A DNA stretch of 64,000 nt from Thalassobacillus devorans MSP14 (GTDB lineage: Bacteria; Bacillota; Bacilli; Bacillales; Halobacillaceae), in the NCBI RefSeq assembly GCF_000496835.1, contig NZ_KI543237.1, forward strand, positions 1,032,641 through 1,096,640. The letters run 5' to 3'. Below the pieces are notes generated by a model. It made no database searches and was not told the origin of the DNA. It was given only the letters and a program-made list of their open reading frames with translations. This document shows, in pieces, positions 8,832-16,487 of this stretch. Position numbers and translations under genes: made by a program. Numbering within the stretch: the first letter of the stretch is position 1; each line of letters opens with the position of its first letter.

Positions 8832-9626
8832 ATGTACAAAACAAAGTTTTCGGTAAGCAAATATGTGGTTTCATCTGCTTTGGTTACGTCATTGGCATTC
8901 ACGCCAGTTCTAAGTGAAGGGGCTTTTGCAAAAGCTGACCCCTCTGCAGGAGATACGGATACAAGCGTTTCAGATAATCAAGAGATAGAAACATCTTTTC
9001 TTGATAAAGGCGATCGCAGCCAGGAAGTAGAAGCACTACAAGCTGAATTGGAAGAACTGGGTTATTATACATATAACCTTGATGGGATTTTCGGACCGAT
9101 TACAGAAGATGCTGTCAAAGACTTCCAGGCTGATCAGGGGCTTGCAGTTGATGGTATCGCTGGTCCAAACACATTGGCCGCATTAAACAGCACCGCTGAT
9201 AATGAAGCCGCAGATACAGAAACAGTTTCCTTGGATGAAGATACTTCTTCCGATGAACCCGCTTCCTCTTCTGAAGTTGTGTCTATCGCTGAAAGCTTAA
9301 TCGGAACGCCTTACGTATGGGGCGGCACTACCCCGGACGGCTTTGACAGCAGCGGGTTCATCAAGTATGTATTCGCGCAAGTCGGCGTCGAACTGGATAG
9401 AAAAGAAAGTGACATGTGGTTGAATAACGGTACTACTGTGGAGTCTCCAAGCGTTGGTGACGTCATCTTCTTCGAAGGTACGTATGACACCGAAGGAGCT
9501 TCCCACAGCGGTATCTATATCGGCGATAACAAAATGATCCACGCTGGATCTGACGGTGTGGAAGTAGCAGACATCACCATCGATTACTGGCAAAATCATT
9601 ACCTGGGCGTCAAATCCTTTCAATAA
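8832..9626 (+). CDS. Secreted peptidoglycan-binding NlpC/P60 protein with Ser in place of the catalytic Cys
   Basis: A 264-residue exported protein. A signal peptide is clear (KFSVSKY, hydrophobic core, cleavage after AFA near residue 36). A peptidoglycan-binding domain 1 follows (about residues 55-110: QEVEALQAELEELGYY...GIFGPITEDAVKDFQ). After an acidic linker the NlpC/P60 domain spans about 150-264 (GTPYVWGGTTPDGFDSSGF). Active enzymes have DCSGF here; in this gene the codon at 9348-9350 is AGC, giving Ser at residue 173. The catalytic His (SHSGIYIG) and third residue (MIHAG) are kept. It may be an inactive cell-wall binder, a Ser-based enzyme, or carry a sequencing error. Start ATG at 8832 follows AAGGAGGAATTTC. 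The 180-bp leader has short hairpins but no riboswitch I recognise. Confidence 0.88.
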   Translation: MYKTKFSVSKYVVSSALVTSLAFTPVLSEGAFAKADPSAGDTDTSVSDNQEIETSFLDKGDRSQEVEALQAELEELGYYTYNLDGIFGPITEDAVKDFQADQGLAVDGIAGPNTLAALNSTADNEAADTETVSLDEDTSSDEPASSSEVVSIAESLIGTPYVWGGTTPDGFDSSGFIKYVFAQVGVELDRKESDMWLNNGTTVESPSVGDVIFFEGTYDTEGASHSGIYIGDNKMIHAGSDGVEVADITIDYWQNHYLGVKSFQ

Positions 9627-9640
9627 TAATTGAAAGTTTA

Positions 9641-9690
9641 CACCCCGGGTCCTCCAATATCTGGAGGACCCGGGGTGTTATTTTATTTTT
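9641..9690. terminator. Bidirectional palindromic terminator, copy 1
   Basis: A 15-bp perfect stem (CACCCCGGGTCCTCC at 9641-9655 with its complement at 9663-9677) and a long T-rich tail on the plus side. It lies between two convergent genes. A near-identical copy is at 10285-10320 on the other side of the acetyltransferase gene. Confidence 0.88.
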
Positions 9691-10225
9691 TCCATTCTTC
9701 TTTCAGCATTCCATAAACAACATGATCGACGTAATGGTCATACAGCCATTCTGCCTGCCGAATCCTTCCCTCTTCGACGAATCCGAGCCGTTCCGGAACT
9801 CCTCTGCTTTTTTTATTATCAAAAGCTGCCTTGATATCGACCCGGTTCAGCCTTAACTCCGTGAAGGCATAATCGGTCAGTGCTTTGACCACTCTTGTCA
9901 TGATGCCGTTTCCCTGGTAATCCTCCCCTAGCCAATATCCAATGTAAGCTACCTTGTTCGTCCAGTCGATTTCGTTGTAACCAGCCGTACCTGCTATTTC
10001 TCCTTTATATAGGATGAAAGTGGTCAGGCTTTTGTTCTCTATGTACCCTTTTCTGGCTAATTGGATAAAAGCTTTTGTATCCACTACTTTTTTCGTTCCA
10101 TCAACCCACGGCAGCCACTCACGTAAATAGCGGCGTGAACGATCGGTTAATTCAAAAACATTCTCTGCATCGGAGACTTCGGGAAATTTCAGCGAAATTT
10201 CTTCATCGATTTTAAATGTGAACAT
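9683..10225 (-). CDS. RimJ/RimL-type GNAT acetyltransferase
   Basis: A 180-residue GNAT enzyme of the ribosomal-protein Ser/Ala acetyltransferase group (YdaF-like). Signs: YLREWLPWVD near residue 30-40, the strand YIGYWLGEDYQGNGIMTRVV carrying the acetyl-CoA loop (QGNGIM), and the late block NKKSRGVPERLGFVEEG. Start ATG at 10225 has GGGGGAG 4 nt upstream; the open frame extends to 10261 without a better start. The gene is bracketed by two copies of the same 15-bp-stem palindrome (9641, 10285). Confidence 0.85.
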   Translation of the reverse strand: MFTFKIDEEISLKFPEVSDAENVFELTDRSRRYLREWLPWVDGTKKVVDTKAFIQLARKGYIENKSLTTFILYKGEIAGTAGYNEIDWTNKVAYIGYWLGEDYQGNGIMTRVVKALTDYAFTELRLNRVDIKAAFDNKKSRGVPERLGFVEEGRIRQAEWLYDHYVDHVVYGMLKEEWKK

Positions 10226-10284
10226 AGAACTCCCCCTTTTTTTATAGATAATTCTTATCATATCATCACTTTTACAAACAAAAA

Positions 10285-10320
10285 CACCCCGGGTCCTCCA
10301 AAATTTGGAGGACCCGGGGT
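10285..10320 (-). terminator. Palindromic terminator, copy 2
   Basis: Same stem as the palindrome at 9641: CACCCCGGGTCCTCC at 10285-10299, loop AAAATTT, complementary arm 10307-10320. Read on the minus strand it ends in GTTTTTGTTTG, a good terminator for the SDR gene at 10331. Confidence 0.85.
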
Positions 10321-10330
10321 AATCACTTTT

Positions 10331-11074
10331 TTACATTTCTTGTTCGGTTGGGCGGACAACGATTTCATTGATAGCTACCTCGGCTGGTTCTTCCAGCGCG
10401 AAACGGATCGTTCTAGCGATGCTGTCTGGCTGGATTGCTTGTTCATATAAATCGTCGACACCAGACTTTAGATCCTCATCTGTAATCGTTGAGGTAAGTT
10501 CTGTAGATACAGCGCCTGGTGAAATGATAGTTGCCCGAATGTTACTGTTTTTCGATTCTTCCATACGCAGTCCATCAGTGATCGCCCGGACTGCAAACTT
10601 GGTTGCACTGTATACAGCACTACCCGGGAAAACAACATGCCCTGCAACAGAAGACAGGTTGATGATATGACCTTGTTTTCGTTCTCGCATGTGAGGAAGT
10701 ACAGCGTTAATTCCATAAAGAACTCCGCGAATGTTTACATCGATCATTTTATCCCATTCGTCCACTTTTTGTTTATTTAAAAGGGATAACGGCATTAACC
10801 CTGCATTGTTCACCAGTGCATCAATTTGACCGAATTCTTCTACCGCATGTTGTGCTAATTGTTCCATTTCCTCTGAGCTCGTGACGTCGGTGGCCTTGTA
10901 AGTCGCTTCTCCTCCGCCTTGATTGATTTTATCTTTCAGCTCCTGCAAACGTTCTTCTCTTCTTGCTGCCAAAACAAGCTTGGCACCTTTTGAAGATAGT
11001 TCTTTGGCTGTTTCTTCGCCAATTCCACTGGAAGCTCCGGTGATAATGACAACTTTATCTTGTAAACCAGGCAT
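10331..11074 (-). CDS. Short-chain dehydrogenase/reductase (SDR) family oxidoreductase
   Basis: A 247-residue classical SDR. It shows the NAD(P) motif [12 protein letters not shown], an Arg-rich stretch after beta-2 (AARREER) pointing to NADP, the NNAG structural motif, the catalytic Ser (LSSVAGHVV) and the YSATK active-site Tyr and Lys. Start ATG at 11074 lies 7 nt after GGAGGG. It resembles YdfG-like 3-hydroxy acid or alcohol dehydrogenases in length; the substrate is unknown. Confidence 0.87.
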   Translation of the reverse strand: MPGLQDKVVIITGASSGIGEETAKELSSKGAKLVLAARREERLQELKDKINQGGGEATYKATDVTSSEEMEQLAQHAVEEFGQIDALVNNAGLMPLSLLNKQKVDEWDKMIDVNIRGVLYGINAVLPHMRERKQGHIINLSSVAGHVVFPGSAVYSATKFAVRAITDGLRMEESKNSNIRATIISPGAVSTELTSTITDEDLKSGVDDLYEQAIQPDSIARTIRFALEEPAEVAINEIVVRPTEQEM

Positions 11075-11284
11075 TCCTATGCCCTCCTTTAGCATTCATT
11101 ATATCAACCTACCTATTCCATTCCACGTACAATGGCGACTAAACCCATATCATGAAAAAGATCACAAAACAGGACAGCTTATCCTAAACAAAAAAATAGT
11201 TTTCTTTTTTGAAAGGTTTACGGTTTTATCGCATAGAATTAGTGTAAGAATAATATAAAATGTTGTATACGGAGGAGGGAGCAA

Positions 11285-11869
11285 ATGGACAAGATTGCGG
11301 TATTTTGCGGGGCCAGTATGGGAGCATCCGTTGTATATGCGGAAGGGGCCAAAGCACTAGGAAAAGAATTGGCCAGACAAAATATAACCCTTGTCTACGG
11401 CGGGGCGAGTGTTGGTATGATGGGAACCATTGCAGACGCCGTTCTCGAGGAAAATGGACAAGCCATCGGGGTCATGCCCGGATTTCTTGATGAGAAAGAA
11501 CATACTCACCAGCACTTATCCGAACTGATCGTGGTAGATTCGATGCATGAAAGAAAAGCGAAGATGGCAGAACTTGCTGATGGCTTTATTGTAATGCCCG
11601 GCGGAGCAGGAACAATGGAAGAGTTCTTTGAAATTTTCACCTGGGCCCAACTCGGGCTTCATCGAAAACCGTTCGGCCTCTATAATGTGAATCAGTATTA
11701 TCAGCCACTTGTTGCATTATTCAATCATATGGCCAAAGAGAGATTCCTGGCGGAAGAACACCGGACGATGGCCTTAGTCGATGACAATGCGGAAGGTTTG
11801 GTAAAACAGCTTCAACTATACAATGTTCCACGTGAAACAAAAACCTATATATCGGAAGAACAAACATAA
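11285..11869 (+). CDS. LOG family (TIGR00730) Rossmann-fold protein, YvdD-like
   Basis: A 194-residue protein of the lysine-decarboxylase-like/LOG family. The signature PGGAGTMEEFFE with the nearby Arg in HERKAKM forms the phosphoribohydrolase site of cytokinin nucleotide hydrolases; the N-terminal Rossmann part reads VFCGASMGAS and VYGGASVGMMG. Bacterial members release a base from nucleoside 5'-monophosphates. The ribosome site is GGAGGGAG. The 3' end of the gene contains an exact parS site (11824-11839), encoding NVPRETK. Confidence 0.88.
   Translation: MDKIAVFCGASMGASVVYAEGAKALGKELARQNITLVYGGASVGMMGTIADAVLEENGQAIGVMPGFLDEKEHTHQHLSELIVVDSMHERKAKMAELADGFIVMPGGAGTMEEFFEIFTWAQLGLHRKPFGLYNVNQYYQPLVALFNHMAKERFLAEEHRTMALVDDNAEGLVKQLQLYNVPRETKTYISEEQT
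11824..11839 (+). other. parS site (Spo0J/ParB binding), copy 1
   Basis: TGTTCCACGTGAAACA matches the Bacillus parS consensus TGTTNCACGTGAAACA at every fixed position. It is inside the coding end of the LOG-family gene, just as B. subtilis parS sites often lie within genes. A second site is 2.15 kb to the right in the opposite orientation. Confidence 0.9.
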
Positions 11870-11910
11870 AAATACAGACCAGCACGAATGCGGTCTGTAT
11901 TTTTTAAATA
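11869..11910. terminator. Terminator after the LOG-family gene
   Basis: Stem AAATACAGACC (11870-11880) with GGTCTGTATTT (11892-11902), followed by T-rich sequence; lies between convergent genes and can serve both. Confidence 0.82.
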
Positions 11911-11918
11911 GTCTACCT

Positions 11919-13130
11919 TTAGAATCCATAATTTTGATCACGATCGGTCAACGGTATATCATAATATCGGTCAGCGTCAATTTCGTAAACATCTCCGGAT
12001 GCTACCTGATTGATGATCCCATAAACACCCTGCTCAACAGCTTTGACCAGCTGTCCCCGTTTCTTTTGACCATAGCTTTGGGTCTGACCAGTAACTTCAA
12101 ACAGGACGGCCCCGCTTCCGTTCAAAGCAAATGAACCAAGCGCAGTTCCAGGAAGGTCAAGGTTTTGCGGATACAGAGTGATGTTATCGAACGGAGAACT
12201 TCCTCGCTCCTGCAGCGCATCGTATGCAGCAACATTCAACTGCCTGGAAAACTCAAAATCATAAGTGTCGGCATACTCGCTATATTCTTTCCCTTCTTCG
12301 CTGTCAGGGTGCGGAATAAAGTCACCGGAGATGGAAAGGGTGACTTTGTCATCGCTGCCTTCCACGTAATATTCACCCTGATGGTGAAGGTCGACGAATA
12401 CATCTACTTTACCGTACTCTTCCATCAAACCTTTGTAAACATCCCGTACCGTCTGGGCTTCCGGTGTAATGTACCATCCCGGCTGACTGGAATCGGCGGG
12501 AAAATCGTCTGCATTTGGGACGTAGTCTAAGTCAGGGTTGAAGTCACGATTGACATCGAAACCTGGCTGGGAAGCATAATCCCAATAGCGGTTTGTATAC
12601 GTATAATAGTTCCAGGATGGCTCAGCATCTTCAAGCTGCGGAAAATCTTCCACCACCTCATCCCATGTCATATCGTTCCCCCGGCGATTTAACTCCGTTG
12701 CATCCGGGTTGATCATAGGCATCGCTACAATGGTTACCTCTTCGCGCAGCTGTTTCATGTCAGGTGAATTACTGGACCCGATGTTTTGCAGCATATTCAG
12801 TAAGGCAGCTGTTCCTGTCTTTTCATTTCCATGAATTTCACTTTGAAGCAGGAGAACTTTTTCGCCAGTTCCTACAGTCGCCGTATAGATTTCACGCCCC
12901 TGGTTGGAATAGCCGGCTACCTCTACATTGACGGTACCCTGGCTGCTCTTTTCAATTTGGGCCAGTTTGTTGCTTAATTCAGCATGACTGATAAAACCAT
13001 TGATTGCATACTCCTGATTGATCGGTGTTCCTGGATTTGTCCCATGAGAGTCGGCATAAACAGGAGCGGCAAGACCAGCCGTCAGGACAACAGAACTGCA
13101 TAGCAAAGCGAACTTGTTCTTTTTCGTCAA
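11919..13130 (-). CDS. Secreted M14-family zinc carboxypeptidase
   Basis: A 403-residue exported metallopeptidase. The signal peptide (MTKKNKFALLCSSVV..., cleavage near YADS) is followed by a carboxypeptidase domain. Zinc ligands are visible as SEIHGNE (His, Glu) and DLHHQG (His); the catalytic Glu is likely in VLFEVTGQ near residue 345. VNRDFNPDLD carries the usual NRDF substrate-binding Asn-Arg. The start is TTG at 13130, 7 nt after GAGGAGG. It probably trims C-terminal residues from peptides or cell-wall stems outside the cell. Confidence 0.87.
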   Translation of the reverse strand: MTKKNKFALLCSSVVLTAGLAAPVYADSHGTNPGTPINQEYAINGFISHAELSNKLAQIEKSSQGTVNVEVAGYSNQGREIYTATVGTGEKVLLLQSEIHGNEKTGTAALLNMLQNIGSSNSPDMKQLREEVTIVAMPMINPDATELNRRGNDMTWDEVVEDFPQLEDAEPSWNYYTYTNRYWDYASQPGFDVNRDFNPDLDYVPNADDFPADSSQPGWYITPEAQTVRDVYKGLMEEYGKVDVFVDLHHQGEYYVEGSDDKVTLSISGDFIPHPDSEEGKEYSEYADTYDFEFSRQLNVAAYDALQERGSSPFDNITLYPQNLDLPGTALGSFALNGSGAVLFEVTGQTQSYGQKKRGQLVKAVEQGVYGIINQVASGDVYEIDADRYYDIPLTDRDQNYGF

Positions 13131-13318
13131 TGAAATTCCTCCTCATAAATTCAGAATATTCTACTTTATTCTTTCTTTTTCTTCCGTTTCCTTTGTAAAA
13201 TTAAAAAAACAGAACGTTAGTCCGATAAAGATAGGACGTAACGACCATGGGATATATGAAAGGCGAATATGTCTATCTGTATAATAATAGTAGATATACA
13301 AAAAAAGGAGAGATTCTT

Positions 13319-13987
13319 ATGGTACAAACCAATATTGGCCTGGCAGGCATCGGTAAACTTGGAAGCGCGATGATGGGCCAATGGGCGAAACATAATATTT
13401 CCATTGGTGTCTATCACCCTGATCAGGCGAAAGCAGAAAGTTTCATCAGCAACTATACGAATGGTTTCCTGTTAAAAGAAACAGACATCACGAAATTGGA
13501 CGTCATGCTCTTAGCGCTTCCGGCTAACCGGATCATTCCATTTCTCCAGAAGAGGAAAGACACGGATACCCTATTCATCAACATGGCCACTTCGTTAAGT
13601 ACTGATGAAGTTAAAAGGGGGCTTCCAGAAAAGAAGGTTGCAGGTTTGAAGTTCATGGGACATGCTACGGACTTAAAAGAACACGGAAATGGCCTGTTTA
13701 TCACCGGGCAACAGCTTCCTGCAGCACTTTTGAATGTTTTTCGTTACATCGGGGAAGTAAAAAAAGATGATGAAGACGTAGTGATCAACGTCAATAAAAT
13801 GGCTACTTACCAGGCAATCAAAGCAGCCGTTGAGATTGAAAAAGAATTTGAAAGAAACAACCTTCCGATGGATTATAAAGAAAGAGCCTTAACCTCCCTG
13901 GCCCCGGAAGTAATTCGCTCCTACAGTAAAGGGAAACTCGGCCACTTCGGCCAGGAGATTGCCAAAGAGTTCAAAGGGAAACTTTAA
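13319..13987 (+). CDS. NAD(P)-binding protein, pyrroline-5-carboxylate reductase-like
   Basis: A 222-residue protein whose N-terminus is a Rossmann fold (IGLAGIGKLGSAMMGQW) like ProC and related F420/NADP oxidoreductases; DVMLLALPANRI corresponds to the strand preceding the substrate pocket. It is shorter than ProC (about 270) and lacks the clear C-terminal SPGGTT motif, so the true reaction is unknown. Start ATG at 13319 is preceded by AAAAAAGGAGAG; the frame is open from 13247 with no ribosome site. It is followed at once by a parS site and a terminator. Confidence 0.7.
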   Translation: MVQTNIGLAGIGKLGSAMMGQWAKHNISIGVYHPDQAKAESFISNYTNGFLLKETDITKLDVMLLALPANRIIPFLQKRKDTDTLFINMATSLSTDEVKRGLPEKKVAGLKFMGHATDLKEHGNGLFITGQQLPAALLNVFRYIGEVKKDDEDVVINVNKMATYQAIKAAVEIEKEFERNNLPMDYKERALTSLAPEVIRSYSKGKLGHFGQEIAKEFKGKL

Positions 13988-13990
13988 ATT

Positions 13991-14006
13991 TGTTTCACGT
14001 GGAACA
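13991..14006 (-). other. parS site (Spo0J/ParB binding), copy 2
   Basis: Plus-strand TGTTTCACGTGGAACA is the exact reverse complement of the site at 11824 and matches the parS consensus on the minus strand. It lies between the stop codon of the preceding gene and its terminator. Confidence 0.88.
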
Positions 14007-14012
14007 CAAAAA

Positions 14013-14049
14013 AGGAAGACGCTACCTTTAGTGGCGTCTCCTTTTTTTG
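14013..14049 (+). terminator. Intrinsic terminator after the NAD-binding protein gene
   Basis: Stem AGACGCTAC with GTGGCGTCT (one G-T pair) around CTTTA, followed by seven T. Confidence 0.82.
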
Positions 14050-14054
14050 CTGGG

Positions 14055-14990
14055 TCATTTTGGTTTGAAATTGTTAAGTGCATACTTTTTCATGATCATT
14101 TTATCCGGAAAATCAATATAAGGATTACGATTGCCCTGGATTTCCTGGATTGCATGATTGCGGTGGCGTTCATAGATGGTCGGCGGATATTTCAGGTGCC
14201 ATGCCTGCAGCAGTCCAGCATCGATCGTCTTCAAATGGGGAGCTTCGATTTTATCAGGATAGCGAAGCAGGAAGTAAAGCACTGCCCTTGCCACAGTCCC
14301 TTTAGCATGCTCCGGCTCGAATAATTCATCTTCCGCTTTTCCACATGCTTTTTCGATTCGTGTGACTTCCATCTGGTTCGGGTCATAATCGGGAAAGTCG
14401 TGGTAAGGATAATTGCTCCGGATCGAGTTACAGACCGGATCGCATGTAAACAATTGATGGATATCTCCCCGCATTGGTTCTCTGGCATCATACCAGGATT
14501 GAGGCACGGTGTGTTCACAGTTATATTTGAAGTCGGCAGCAATCCGCATCAACTGTGCTGCTTCCTGATCCTTATCTATCTTATTCATTTCCCTTTCCCG
14601 CTTCAAAGAAGCTTCATAGTCTTCCTTGATTACTTCTTCCGCGTCACGCTGGTTTCCCGAATAGACACTCCTGAGCGATCCATCCGGGCGTAGATCCACC
14701 CATGGATACACATATTCACTCGGATCATAACGAACCTGCCTGGTATGCGTTTCTTCCAGCAGGCGGCCCAGTGTTTGAAATAGTTCTTCCTGATTCTCCT
14801 GGTCGAAATCAATATTCCGGTAATATTCAGCTATGGATTGCTGGTCTTTTTCGTTATCATAGTAAGCTTTTTCATCATTTTGTACTTGCTTTTTATTCGT
14901 TCTAGTCCTTGTTAGAATCGTTTGAATACGCATAAGGTTTGTAGTTACAGATAAAAGCTCATCTTTTGATTGTGGATGGAACTTCGACAC
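14055..14990 (-). CDS. Endonuclease I family protein
   Basis: A 311-residue nuclease of the endonuclease I (EndA/Bsn) family with a beta-beta-alpha-metal site: NCEHTVPQSWYD contains the catalytic His, and PMRGDIHQLFTCDPVCNSIRSNYPYHDF is the conserved follow-up. There is no signal peptide, unlike extracellular Bsn, so it looks cytoplasmic. An N-terminal coiled, charged extension of about 100 residues precedes the catalytic domain. Start: GTG at 14990, 7 nt after AGGAGGG; the ATG at 14996 directly abuts that site and is unlikely. Confidence 0.85.
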   Translation of the reverse strand: MSKFHPQSKDELLSVTTNLMRIQTILTRTRTNKKQVQNDEKAYYDNEKDQQSIAEYYRNIDFDQENQEELFQTLGRLLEETHTRQVRYDPSEYVYPWVDLRPDGSLRSVYSGNQRDAEEVIKEDYEASLKREREMNKIDKDQEAAQLMRIAADFKYNCEHTVPQSWYDAREPMRGDIHQLFTCDPVCNSIRSNYPYHDFPDYDPNQMEVTRIEKACGKAEDELFEPEHAKGTVARAVLYFLLRYPDKIEAPHLKTIDAGLLQAWHLKYPPTIYERHRNHAIQEIQGNRNPYIDFPDKMIMKKYALNNFKPK

Positions 14991-14999
14991 TTGCATCCC

Positions 15000-15225
15000 T
15001 CCTGAAGCAGTAGGTAATTTCCTCGGAGCCCCTCCAAATATACCGCAGACCCCTGTAATAAATTCTCATCGTCCAGTTCTTTTGCCAAGCACTCCCTCTG
15101 CGAGACGTTACTATATAATAGATTCTCTCCTTATTCCATATTTCCTCCATCAAATAATAGCAGCCCCTGGGGTCACCCCGGGACATCCAGATTATGGGAG
15201 ATACGGTGCAGGATATATGATATTT
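15000..15225. other. Gene-poor stretch upstream of des and endonuclease genes
   Basis: This part of the 350-bp divergent interval shows no convincing gene. An open frame on the minus strand (14959-15186) is rich in W, Y and R and has no ribosome site. A GC-rich palindrome (CTGGGGTCACCCCGG) lies near 15166-15180 with no T-run. The des control region follows it. Confidence 0.5.
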
Positions 15226-15282
15226 GTCATGTATCGTACCTGACGTTTATGTCTTACAACTATGACACAGATTCTTTATGAT
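15226..15282 (+). promoter_or_regulatory. des promoter with candidate DesR operator
   Basis: A promoter TTACAA (15254-15259), 17 bp, TATGAT (15277-15282) lies 57 bp before the des start codon. Just upstream, GTCA (15226-15229), 11 bp, TGAC (15241-15244) forms an inverted repeat centred near -54, where DesR binds in B. subtilis. Operator identity is inference from position and symmetry. Confidence 0.55.
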
Positions 15283-15339
15283 AAAGGTGGCGTAATTAAA
15301 AGCCGTTCAAAAAAGTATGTATCATAAGGAGTTAATTCC

Positions 15340-16395
15340 ATGACAAATCAAAAAAAACAAGCACAATTAAGAAAAAATGTCTCTGCTTTTGCTAAACCTG
15401 ATACGCTGGCTGGAATCAGGCAGCTGATTAACACCCTGGCGCCATTCTTCCTGCTATGGTTCCTTGCCTACCAGAGCTTATCCGTTTCTGTGTGGCTGAC
15501 CGTAGCCCTGGCCAGTGTTGCAGGCGCGTTTGTAGTCCGGATGTTCATCATCTTCCATGACTGTACCCACCAATCGTTCTTTAAAAGCAGCAAAGCAAAC
15601 CGGATCATTGGCACCATTACTGGTATCCTTACGATGTTTCCATTTGAGAAATGGAAACGGGAACACGCGATTCACCATGCAACCAGTGGGAATTTAGATA
15701 AACGTGGCACCGGTGACATTTGGGTAATGACCGTCGAGGAATATAAAGAAGCAAATGTATGGCAGCGCCTGGCTTATCGGATGTATCGTAACCCATTCGT
15801 GATGTTTGGTCTTGGACCTTTTTTCTTGTTCTTATACTCCAACCGCTTCAACCGGAAAGATGCGAAGCGAAAAGAGCGTATGAATACCTATTTGACTAAC
15901 GCTTCTATTGCAGTCATCTATTCCCTGCTCATTTGGGCAATCGGCTGGCAGGCATTCCTGATCATTCAAATCCCCGTCCTTTATGTAGCAGGTTTTCTGG
16001 GCATCTGGTTATTTTATGTCCAGCATCAATTTGAGGATTCCTACTTTGAAGAAGAAAGTGACTGGGACTTTGTGAAGGCAGCCGTAGATGGAAGTTCTTA
16101 TTATAAGCTTCCGAAAGTGCTGCAATGGATATCCGGCAGTATCGGATTCCACCATGTCCACCACTTAAGCCCGAGGGTCCCTAACTATCACCTGGAAGAA
16201 GCGCACGAATCAACACCTCCGCTTCAAAAAGCGACCACCATTACGATCGCTTCCAGTTTAGAATCGATCCGCTTCCGCCTTTATGACGAGAAAAACAAAA
16301 AATTCATCAGTTTTAAAGAAATGAAGCAGCAATTACGAAAGCCTGCAGCAAGTACTAACATGGCGCACAAACAGCCAAGCTTTCAACAAAAATAA
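15340..16395 (+). CDS. des: Acyl-lipid fatty acid desaturase
   Basis: A 351-residue membrane desaturase, like the delta-5 desaturase Des of B. subtilis, which introduces a cis double bond into membrane phospholipid acyl chains after cold shock. All three His boxes are present: HDCTH near residue 74, HAIHH near 110, and HHVHH near 272. Hydrophobic pairs lie around 33-70 and 185-230. RBS is AAGGAG. The desK-desR genes follow on the same strand after a terminator, so the signalling pair that should control it is adjacent. Confidence 0.92.
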   Translation: MTNQKKQAQLRKNVSAFAKPDTLAGIRQLINTLAPFFLLWFLAYQSLSVSVWLTVALASVAGAFVVRMFIIFHDCTHQSFFKSSKANRIIGTITGILTMFPFEKWKREHAIHHATSGNLDKRGTGDIWVMTVEEYKEANVWQRLAYRMYRNPFVMFGLGPFFLFLYSNRFNRKDAKRKERMNTYLTNASIAVIYSLLIWAIGWQAFLIIQIPVLYVAGFLGIWLFYVQHQFEDSYFEEESDWDFVKAAVDGSSYYKLPKVLQWISGSIGFHHVHHLSPRVPNYHLEEAHESTPPLQKATTITIASSLESIRFRLYDEKNKKFISFKEMKQQLRKPAASTNMAHKQPSFQQK

Positions 16396-16402
16396 TTCAA
16401 AG

Positions 16403-16436
16403 ACACCCATTCATACAGCATGGAATGGGTGTTTTG
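16403..16436 (+). terminator. Intercistronic terminator between des and desK
   Basis: Stem ACACCCATTC (16403-16412) with GAATGGGTGT (16423-16432) and TTTT. It should limit read-through from the inducible des promoter into the regulator genes. Confidence 0.78.
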
Positions 16437-16487
16437 CTGTAAAATAAAAGCTATAATCGTTTCGAAGTCAAAAATAAGGAGGGCACT

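Noticed and set aside
14959-15186. 75-residue minus-strand frame upstream of the endonuclease
   Set aside because: Rich in W, Y and R, no ribosome site, and runs into the endonuclease start. I treat it as leader sequence.
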